Shown: one piece after another, positions 37,241-44,243 of the stretch
Layout of the letters: the number at the start of each line of letters is the position of its first letter
How positions within the stretch are numbered: position 1 is the stretch's first letter
Origin: an uncultured Paracoccaceae bacterium
Lineage (GTDB): Bacteria > Pseudomonadota > Alphaproteobacteria > Rhodobacterales > Rhodobacteraceae
Direction of reading: 5' to 3'
Assembly (NCBI GenBank): GCA_937872465.1
Contig: CALMSR010000029.1
Coordinates: forward strand, 1 to 64,000
Length of the DNA: 64,000 nucleotides
Position numbers and translations under genes: made by a program
Notes under the pieces: model-generated
Database searches by the model: none
Seen by the model: only the letters and a program-made list of their open reading frames with translations
Told to the model about the DNA's origin: nothing

Positions 37241-37839
37241 TGCAAATTCTCCAAGAATGGGACTCAAAAAACTGCTCGCAATACGCCGATGATAGCATGT
37301 CTCGCTGTGGAATGGATGGCTTTTCTCGACGGCCGCAAGCCCTGCCTCCGCCTCCTGCGCGGCACGGGAATCAGGAGAAGGAACGATCCGGTCACGTGCG
37401 CTCCGCGCTGGGCCGCGAGCCGTCCGGGCTTTCGTCGCAACGAACCGAAAGGTCGGAAGCGACGGTCATCTCGCGTACCCGCATCCGCACCGGGCCGACG
37501 ATACCGAGGCTGGTCGAACCCGACGGAACCGGCCGCGGTCGGTCTGCCGGCCGGCGCCATATGCAGATGCCGTCGACGCAAGGCAGTCGCACGAGTGGCA
37601 GATCGACGCCGCCATCGCGCCCTTCCGGGGGACGTAGCGCATCGCCGAATCCCTGGCCCGCGCGGCCGAGCCCAATGACCGCGCGGCGTGGCCCGCCTCG
37701 GTGCCGCAGCGTGTGCACAACGCTACCGCCCTGCCTGCACCGGACCGCTCAACCGAAGCGGACGATCGGCGCGCTGCATGCGCCGGCCTGTTTGACGCGC
37801 CAGCTGCACTGGTCCTTCGCGCCGCCGCGAAGTGGGGGT
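37241..37839. other. Intergenic stretch separating two accessory operons
   Basis: About 600 nt, lower in G/C near its left end, with no supported gene. The ~60 nt just upstream of the 37240 start (on the minus strand) are A/T-rich and probably hold that gene's promoter. The remainder has interrupted frames that could be old coding debris, but I recognise no family in them. Confidence 0.5.
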
Positions 37840-38955
37840 TCAGGCAACCGCTCCGGTTGCGAGGTCGATCACCACGGCGTGCCCGCTCTCCTTTCGCACG
37901 CTCAGCGTGTAGCCGTGCTGCGCCGGCGGCCGGTTCTGGCGCAGCCAGTCGAGCGAGGGCGCCTCGTTGGTGACGACGACATGCGGATGCCGACCCGCCG
38001 CCTCGGCCGCGTCCACGATCATCGCGAGGAGCGCGGTGTCGGGATTGTCGTGCCGGCCGTTCGCCGACACGAGGTAGATGTCGGCGGGCAGCCGCTCGAA
38101 GAACTCGCGCGTGGCGTTGCGGTCGCTCCCGTGGTGCTGCACCTTCAGGAGGCGCAGCTGACGCGTTCCATCCGCGGCGAGGAAACCGGTCCGCTCGAGG
38201 CCCTGCAGGATGTGGTCGCCGCGGGCGTCGCCGGTGAGGAGGACGTCGCCATCGGCGGTCTCGCCGAACAAGACGATGCTGCTGAGGTTGGGGACGCTGG
38301 TATCGGCGTTCGCCATCGCCGTGACGTCGCCCATCTCGAAGCCATCGACGTGGCGCTCGATCCACGCGACCCATTCGCGGCGAAGTTCGTCGAGGTTCTC
38401 CCGGGTCGGTCCGACGATGGCGAAACTGGCGTTGCCGAACGGCCAAGCCGGACGGGTGGCACCTTCGACGACGATCGGTCCTCCCCCGAAGAAGCCATTC
38501 AGCGGAATACCGAGCTTGGTCGCCATCCGCTGAAGCTTTGCGCCTTCGGCGATTCCCAGCATGGCGATCGAGCCGTTCGCAGCCGCCACGCCGGCGCGCC
38601 CCGCCTGGCTCACCATCGCCTGAATGTTCGCGAACAGCGATCCGCGCGCATCGTCGATCGTCGAGCCGAAGCCGTTGTGCCAGAGGTCGGCGATCGCCAC
38701 CGGGTCGGCTTCGCCGTCGGCGCGCGCACGCTCGACCTCCGCGAAGAGGTCGAGGATGCCGGTGATGTGGTCGGCGTCGACATGGCTGACGATGACCGCC
38801 TCGAGCATCTTGCGGCCGCCGGGCAGGTCCATGAGGTAGGGCATCAGCCGCTTCGCGCAGATGCCGGCAATGCCGCCGTCGACAAGGGCGAAGCGGCCGC
38901 CGTCCTCGAGCAGCAGGCAATCCCCTTCCGCGGCGTCGATGGCGTGGACGCGCAT
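37840..38955 (-). CDS. ComEC/Rec2-like MBL-fold hydrolase
   Basis: 371 residues. The start MRVHAIDAAEGDCLLLEDGGRFALVDGG is the first strand pair of the ComEC/Rec2-like metallo-beta-lactamase group. The metal motif is IVSHVDADHITGILDLF; other ligands are Asp in LLTGDARGDHIL and His in LLKVQHHGSDRN. No transmembrane segment or signal peptide, so this is a free-standing cytoplasmic hydrolase, unlike the MBL domain of the ComEC DNA channel. Related stand-alone proteins occur in operons with proteases and other effectors; substrates (phosphodiesters or nucleotides) are mostly unknown. Its ATG lies 2 nt after the stop of the subtilisin gene, so the pair is translated together. Confidence 0.85.
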   Translation of the reverse strand: MRVHAIDAAEGDCLLLEDGGRFALVDGGIAGICAKRLMPYLMDLPGGRKMLEAVIVSHVDADHITGILDLFAEVERARADGEADPVAIADLWHNGFGSTIDDARGSLFANIQAMVSQAGRAGVAAANGSIAMLGIAEGAKLQRMATKLGIPLNGFFGGGPIVVEGATRPAWPFGNASFAIVGPTRENLDELRREWVAWIERHVDGFEMGDVTAMANADTSVPNLSSIVLFGETADGDVLLTGDARGDHILQGLERTGFLAADGTRQLRLLKVQHHGSDRNATREFFERLPADIYLVSANGRHDNPDTALLAMIVDAAEAAGRHPHVVVTNEAPSLDWLRQNRPPAQHGYTLSVRKESGHAVVIDLATGAVA

Positions 38956-38957
38956 GG

Positions 38958-41363
38958 TCAGGGCCTCTCCGTCACGGTGACGCCGCCCACCGGATAGGTG
39001 GCGACGAGGGCGAAATCCTGCGGCACCCAGATCAGGCCGTCGGCGAAGAGCGCCAGCGTGTGTGACCCCGGCTCGACCTCGGCGCGGATCACGTGGACGT
39101 TGTTCTGGGGATCGCGCAGCAGGACGTTGGTTTGCCCGGCCAGCACGAGGCGGGGGTCGTGCGCGGGGAAGTCGAGGAGGCGCACGCCGTCGGCGTTGCC
39201 GATCCAGTTGACGGGGACTCCTCCCCGGCGGGTGTCGAGGATGATCCGCAGCTGGTTCTGCAGGCTCCGGCCGGGATAATCGGTCCAGGCGAGGGTGATC
39301 CGGAGCTCGCACGGCTGGTTCACGACGAATTCCCAGCGCCGCCGGCCCTTGCGCTGAAGGAAGCGGAGGTGGGGATCGCGCTGCCAGGTGTCGACGAAGA
39401 AGACCTCGAAGGCCGGCGCGGCCGGGTCGGGGAGGGTGCGCGCCATGTCGATGCGGCCGAAACCCTGGTGGAAGTTCGGATTGCCCTCCGGCAGTGCGAC
39501 CGCGTCGGCGCCGGTGAGCACCGTGGTGCCGTTGACGATGGTTGCCTTGATGAGCGCCGCGCTCGGCTCCGGGTGGGTCCGCGCCGTACGGAAGTACTGG
39601 CGGACGAGCGTCGCGCAGCCGGCGACGATCGGGCAGGCCATGCTCGTTCCGCCCAGGAAGGCGTAGTTCCGGTTGCGCGGATAGGCGCCCCAGAACTTGG
39701 AGAGCGGGGCGTCTTTCGAGCGCGTGGCGGCGATGTCGGTGCCGGGGGCGACGACGTCGGGCTTGATGCGGAAGTCGTCGCACGGCCCGCGCGCGCTGAA
39801 CGCCGCGAGCCCCTCCGTGTCGCCCGATACCATCTTGTCGCCGATCGGCGCCGCAAAATGGTCGGGCCAGCCGTCATGCCATGTCAGTTGCGCGTAGCCC
39901 CCTTTCGTCCGGCTGCTGCGGCTGGCGCCGACGGTGATCGCGTTCTTGGCCGTCGCCGGCGAGCCGAGCGACGGGAAGTCGACGAAGCCCGCCTGTGCGG
40001 CATGGCCTGGGAGGCAGCTCCCGTCGTTCCCGGCGGCGACGACCGCCGTGAAGTCGGGGTGGGCGTGGACGAAGGCGTCGATGTCGAGAGCCATGCTGTC
40101 GTAGCGCGACTGGATGTAGGCACCCCAGCTGTCGTTGTGGACGCGGACACCCGCGTCATAGGCGGGTTGGAGCAGGTCGCCGAGCGCGACCGGCAGGCCG
40201 CCGAGCCCGCCATTGGCGTCGAGGATCGACTGGAAGTAGAGGTCGGCCGCCGGCGCGACGCCGCGAAGCGGCGCCCCGGACCCGGAGGCCGCGCCGCTGC
40301 CGGCGATCGTTCCGGCGACATGGGTGCCGTGGCCGTCCGGGTCCGAGCCGTCGCCGGGACGGCCGAGCGCGATGACCGTGACCGCCTTGCCGGCGAAGTC
40401 CGGGTGGCTCGTGTCGAGCCCGGTGTCGGCGACGCCGACGAGCTCGCCCGCGCCGTCGTAGGGCAGTGCCGCCGGTACCGCGCCGGCGCGTTCGAGGCCG
40501 ACGATCACCCGCGCCAGGTCGCAGCGCAGCCGCGGCGGCCGGGCGGCCGCGACGCTGGCGACGCCCGGGAGCGCCGCGACCTGCGCAACGTCAGCGGCAT
40601 TCAGGATGAAGCGCACGACGCGGCCGGCGCTCACGACCACGGTACCGCCGAGGTCGGCGATGCGGTCGGCGACGGCGTCGCGTTCCGCCTGTTCGTGACA
40701 GATCGCCTCGAAGCGGCCGGCGCTGACCGGGCCGGTCTCCGCGGCACTCTCGAGCCTGGCACCCGCGTCCCCGGCCCGTCGGACCGAGAGGCGCCGCGTG
40801 CCCGGCGCCGCGTCGTCGGCAGCCTCCTCCTCCAAGGACAAGTCCGGCGCGCCCGTTGCCATCGCGTCGGCAACGCCGTAGGGTTGCAGCACGCTGACGA
40901 AGGGAAGGCGCCGCAGCGCCTCGGCATCGGCCGCGCGCAGGACGAGCCGGCCCGAAGGGTCGCGCTCGATGATCTCGGCGCCGGCCTCGGCAAGGACGTG
41001 CATCGTCTCGTCGCTGACGTCAACGATCTGTGCGAGCCAGTAGGACGGCGCCGTGCTCGGCGTGTCGACAGCCGCCGGTCCGCCCCGGATCCCCGGTTCG
41101 CCAGCTGCCGCCGCGGCCTCGGTGGAGGGTGCCGCCTCGGGCATTCCGCCCTCGGATGGCCCTTCCGGCACCACTCCGAGCGCCTGCACGACGATGCCCT
41201 GCCCGGCGAGGCGTTCGATCGTCGCATCTTCGGCGGTCGCGACGACGAGGCCGTTCGTGTAGCCAGCCTGTACGTCGCCCTGGACTGTGCCCGCCTGCTC
41301 CTCTGCTTCGAGGATGCGTACCTCGTACTCGTGCATGCAGTAGGCCTTGATGAAGTAGCGCAT
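38958..41363 (-). CDS. Subtilisin-like serine protease (S8), no signal peptide
   Basis: 801 residues. The catalytic triad is Asp313 (VGVADTGLDTSHP), His345 (DGHGTHVAGTIAG) and Ser574 (FLGGTSMACP), with oxyanion Asn446 (AAGNDG). The C-terminal ~170 residues form a beta-sandwich of the KP-43 kind (CELRITLAWTDYPGRSLQNQLRII). The N-terminal ~290 residues hold three similar alpha/beta modules (about 12-65, 108-163, 217-275) that look like repeated subtilisin prodomain folds, split by low-complexity Pro/Ala/Glu linkers. There is no hydrophobic signal sequence: the protein begins MRYFIKAYCMHEYEV. It may therefore work inside the cell or leave by an unrecognised route. It sits 9 nt after the DUF2182 gene and 2 nt before the MBL gene. 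Confidence 0.9.
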   Translation of the reverse strand: MRYFIKAYCMHEYEVRILEAEEQAGTVQGDVQAGYTNGLVVATAEDATIERLAGQGIVVQALGVVPEGPSEGGMPEAAPSTEAAAAAGEPGIRGGPAAVDTPSTAPSYWLAQIVDVSDETMHVLAEAGAEIIERDPSGRLVLRAADAEALRRLPFVSVLQPYGVADAMATGAPDLSLEEEAADDAAPGTRRLSVRRAGDAGARLESAAETGPVSAGRFEAICHEQAERDAVADRIADLGGTVVVSAGRVVRFILNAADVAQVAALPGVASVAAARPPRLRCDLARVIVGLERAGAVPAALPYDGAGELVGVADTGLDTSHPDFAGKAVTVIALGRPGDGSDPDGHGTHVAGTIAGSGAASGSGAPLRGVAPAADLYFQSILDANGGLGGLPVALGDLLQPAYDAGVRVHNDSWGAYIQSRYDSMALDIDAFVHAHPDFTAVVAAGNDGSCLPGHAAQAGFVDFPSLGSPATAKNAITVGASRSSRTKGGYAQLTWHDGWPDHFAAPIGDKMVSGDTEGLAAFSARGPCDDFRIKPDVVAPGTDIAATRSKDAPLSKFWGAYPRNRNYAFLGGTSMACPIVAGCATLVRQYFRTARTHPEPSAALIKATIVNGTTVLTGADAVALPEGNPNFHQGFGRIDMARTLPDPAAPAFEVFFVDTWQRDPHLRFLQRKGRRRWEFVVNQPCELRITLAWTDYPGRSLQNQLRIILDTRRGGVPVNWIGNADGVRLLDFPAHDPRLVLAGQTNVLLRDPQNNVHVIRAEVEPGSHTLALFADGLIWVPQDFALVATYPVGGVTVTERP

Positions 41364-41372
41364 GGCGTAACC

Positions 41373-42125
41373 TCAGGTCTGGGCCGGGTTCGGCGGCGGG
41401 GACATGATGCGCGCTTCCCAGGGCAAGGGGGCCTTGCCCGCGAGGGGGAGCCGCCATGCCGGCGGGCGGGCCGGCCGGCGGCGCTCGGCAGCGGCGAGCA
41501 ACACCACCGCCGCCATCGCCGGGAGATGGTAGGGCAGGCTCGCGGCAAGGAGCATCGCCGGCCCGCAGATGGCGGCGCAGAGGGCGCCGGTCCTCAGGCC
41601 CCACCGTCCGGCGTCGACAAGCATGGCGGGGCCGAAGGCGCGGACCGACGGGCGGGCGTGGCAGGCGTTGAGGCAGCGCTGCCGCAGCGGCGCGCAGCTC
41701 CAGGCGACGACGAGGGCGCCGCCCCACGCGAGGGCGGCGGGCGCGGGAGCAGGAGCAGCGAGGGCCGCGAAGCCGAGCGCCAGCCAGGGCGCGGCATAGG
41801 CGCCGGCGAATGCAGCGACGGCGGTCAGGCGTCGGCGGGGCAGCGCCGCGGCCCAGAGCAGGCCAACCTCGATGCGCAGGAGGGGCGCCATCGCCAGCAG
41901 CATGGTGAGCCATGCGATCGCCCCGGGCCGGTGGCCAGCGGCGGCACCGGCACCGGGCACCGGCCAGGCGATCTCCGCACCCGAGCAGAGGGCGACCATC
42001 GCTGCGACCGGCGCGTGGTGCGCGCCGGACAGGGCCATCATCGCCCAGCCGAGGAGGCCGGCGCCGAGGAGCCAAGGCGCCGGCCCTCGGCGGAGCCGCC
42101 GGGAGGGCGGGCGAGGGCGCACCAC
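41373..42125 (-). CDS. DUF2182-type polytopic membrane protein, putative metal-binding
   Basis: 250 residues with about six hydrophobic helices. After a basic N-terminus (MVRPRPPSRRLRRG) come LLGAGLLGWAMMAL, AWLTMLLAMAPLLRIEV and a C-terminal core CAPLRQRCLNACHARPS...GAGRWGLRTGALCAAICGPAML-like text. This fits DUF2182, annotated in databases as predicted metal-binding integral membrane proteins. The short cysteine clusters (CAPLRQRCLNAC; ALCAAIC) could bind copper. It is 5 nt downstream of a tyrosinase gene, whose product needs copper, so a copper supply role is a reasonable guess but not shown. The family match is moderate: the usual Met-rich motifs are partly changed here. Confidence 0.65.
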   Translation of the reverse strand: MVRPRPPSRRLRRGPAPWLLGAGLLGWAMMALSGAHHAPVAAMVALCSGAEIAWPVPGAGAAAGHRPGAIAWLTMLLAMAPLLRIEVGLLWAAALPRRRLTAVAAFAGAYAAPWLALGFAALAAPAPAPAALAWGGALVVAWSCAPLRQRCLNACHARPSVRAFGPAMLVDAGRWGLRTGALCAAICGPAMLLAASLPYHLPAMAAVVLLAAAERRRPARPPAWRLPLAGKAPLPWEARIMSPPPNPAQT

Positions 42126-42130
42126 GCGCG

Positions 42131-43687
42131 CTACTCGCCGAGCTTGAAGACGCTGATGCGGCGGACGGCGAAGTTCGATGCCTCGCTCGCCTTGTTGGAG
42201 GGCACGAACTGCACCTCGAGCTTGGCGAGGTCATCGCCCGCGAGGTGCAGCGCGTCGACGATCCCGGAGATTTCGAAGACCTGGTTGAAGCCGTTGCCGG
42301 CATGCGGGCCGCTGGCGGCGGTGGCGTCCGACACGCCGAACAGCGACAGGGTGCCGGCGAGGCGCTCGGGATAGTCGGCGGGGAGGGCATTGGGCGGGAT
42401 GTCCACAAAGACATAGTAGACCGCCGCATCGGCGGTGCCGCGCACGCCCTCGACCTTGAGGAAGACCCGCGCCGGCTCCTCCGTCGCACCGCCGCCCGCC
42501 GCCGCGGCCCGGGCGAGGCTCGTCCGCAGCGTCCCGACGCCGGCTTCGTCGAGTTTCACCTCCGCGCGCGTGCGTCCGGCGACGCGAACCTCGCCGTCGC
42601 TCGCACCGATGAGCTCGGGATCGCCGCCGGCCATCTCCACCTCCCTGACCGCGCCGGCACCGGTCGGCGCCACCGCCTGTCCAACGAGCCCGGCCATGCG
42701 CGTCGCGACGCGCGACGGCAGCACCGGTGGCGTCTCGTCGTCGTATCGGTAGTTCATCGGCTGGGCGCGGGTGTCGGTGACCGCGCTCGCCGTGAACTGC
42801 CAGGTCGTGCCGTCGCTCAGCGGCATCGCGAAGCCGCGGTCGGCTGGGCCATCGAGCCAGTCGCCGTCCGTCGGGTCGGCATGGCCGGTCATCGCCGACC
42901 AGATCGTCCAGAGGCGGTCGATGTTGGCGTGGTGAAGCCAGAAGATCGGGTCGAGCCCCGCAGTGATCGGCATCGACATGAGGCCGAGGTTGAACCACTG
43001 GTTCGGGTCGGTCCCCGGCTCTGCACCGCCGACGTCCCCGTGAATGACGTTGTGAGGCAGCGACTCGACCGCGCCGTTCGCCGTCTGGGTCTCAGGTCCA
43101 TGATGGAAGGGCGTCTCCGGTCCGCCGAATCCGGGCGGGATGTCGTCGTCGCCCCCGGTGTAGGTCGAGGCGTTCAGCGCCTGCAGCGAGACGGAGAAGG
43201 GCGGGATGGTGATTGGCAGCGTGCCGTCGCCATAGCGTCGCGGCACGAAAAGCGGATTGTCTGCTCCATCGGGCAGCGTCTGCTCCGCGAAGGCCTCGGG
43301 CAGCACCCGCGCCGCCGCATCCTTGCTGTAGTTCCAGTAGGGCAGGGCCCAGTCCGCCGGACCGCCCTCGGCGAGGACCACGCTGCGGACAATCTCCTCG
43401 AAGGCGTAGAGGTAGCCGCGATGCCAGGGCAGGAAGTACCAGGTCTGATGCTGGCATTGCGACCAGAGCGCGAGGAGGTCGGGCGCGGGCATCGGGGTCT
43501 TATCGTCCATGAAGCCGAACTCGGTCCAGACCACCGGGTGGAAGCCATGGATCGCGGCGAGGAACCACCAACTCGTGGGGTCGGTGAAGGACCGCTCCTT
43601 CAGCTTCCCGACCGCCTTGGCGTACCAGAGCGTGGTGTCGTTCCACGTCGCGCCGAGGCTGCGAATTTCCTTGCGAACGAACGGCAT
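42131..43687 (-). CDS. Tyrosinase / polyphenol oxidase-like dicopper enzyme
   Basis: 518 residues. The CuA site has His47/His50 (AAIHGFHP), His80 (SQCQHQTWYFLPW) and His89 (WHRGYLYAFEEIV); the CuB site has His212 and His216 (PHNVIHGDVGG) and His252/253 (DPIFWLHHANIDRLW). Cys78, two residues before His80, could form the Cys-His thioether seen in some polyphenol oxidases. Residues ~380-518 resemble the C-terminal domain of plant-type polyphenol oxidases (YYVFVDIPPNA..., GTLSLFGVSDA), which shields the active site. No signal peptide is seen. The reaction would be o-hydroxylation and/or oxidation of phenols. The ATG at 43687 has GGGAGGATC upstream. It heads a four-gene operon. Confidence 0.9.
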   Translation of the reverse strand: MPFVRKEIRSLGATWNDTTLWYAKAVGKLKERSFTDPTSWWFLAAIHGFHPVVWTEFGFMDDKTPMPAPDLLALWSQCQHQTWYFLPWHRGYLYAFEEIVRSVVLAEGGPADWALPYWNYSKDAAARVLPEAFAEQTLPDGADNPLFVPRRYGDGTLPITIPPFSVSLQALNASTYTGGDDDIPPGFGGPETPFHHGPETQTANGAVESLPHNVIHGDVGGAEPGTDPNQWFNLGLMSMPITAGLDPIFWLHHANIDRLWTIWSAMTGHADPTDGDWLDGPADRGFAMPLSDGTTWQFTASAVTDTRAQPMNYRYDDETPPVLPSRVATRMAGLVGQAVAPTGAGAVREVEMAGGDPELIGASDGEVRVAGRTRAEVKLDEAGVGTLRTSLARAAAAGGGATEEPARVFLKVEGVRGTADAAVYYVFVDIPPNALPADYPERLAGTLSLFGVSDATAASGPHAGNGFNQVFEISGIVDALHLAGDDLAKLEVQFVPSNKASEASNFAVRRISVFKLGE

Positions 43688-44243
43688 GGGTGATCCTCCC
43701 ACTTGCGATATCGTCTATGAAACGCGCCGTGCCACGAAACGCCGGATCGAAGCCGCCGCGTGATTCGTTCTTAAATACCGCTCGAAGTATACCAGTGCGC
43801 GGTGTCCGTCGTCAGAGCTTGCGGGACATCTCGCAGGTGGCGTGTGATCTGACTTGTGTCGGGAGCGTGCGAAGATTCCGGTCCGCGAGATCGCTCCGAG
43901 GGTTGGTTTCGTGGGGGGACAGGCGCAGGGCGGTCGCATCTGGGGCCCGATATTCCCGGTACGACCGTCCCGCCACAGACGAGGGCGGCGCCCGTCCCGG
44001 CCGGGAGCGGAACTCCCGGTTGGGGAGCGGGGCTGGTGAAGCGCGCGCCGCGACCCCGGGAGATGGTCGCGCTCCGGCGCACCACGCCAGTGGCGTGATC
44101 TGCCCGCCTTTCCAGATGCGCCGCCCTCGCACGCACCGCGCCATCGGGCGTTCGCGCGATCTCGCTGTAGTTGGATTCTCGCGGGTGATGTATGATCTTT
44201 GGGACGTCTTCTTGATTCGTATTTTCGAACACACGGGGCGGCC
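43688..44243. other. Divergent intergenic region, tyrosinase and M64 genes
   Basis: 556 nt with no supported gene. The left part holds the candidate promoter for the tyrosinase operon. The right part has a TATGAT at 44191-44196, about 48 nt before the M64 start, which could be the -10 element for that gene, though a good -35 is lacking. Confidence 0.5.
43786..43815 (-). promoter_or_regulatory. Candidate sigma-70 promoter of the tyrosinase operon
   Basis: On the minus strand CTGACG and TATACT are separated by 18 nt, close to the -35/-10 consensus. Transcription would start about 90 nt before the tyrosinase ATG. The surrounding ~30 bases are unusually A/T-rich for this genome. Confidence 0.4.

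Noticed and set aside
37297..37839. Open frames in the gap between the Dyp and MBL genes, some with protein-like stretches (EWQIDAAIAPFRGT then stop).
   Set aside because: Interrupted by stops, no recognisable family and no start with a ribosome-binding site.
39093..42374. A plus-strand open frame of over 1,000 codons antisense to the subtilisin, DUF2182 and tyrosinase genes.
   Set aside because: It mirrors well-supported minus-strand genes, has a low-complexity Arg/Ala/Gly/Asp composition and no domain. Long antisense frames are expected in 70% GC DNA.
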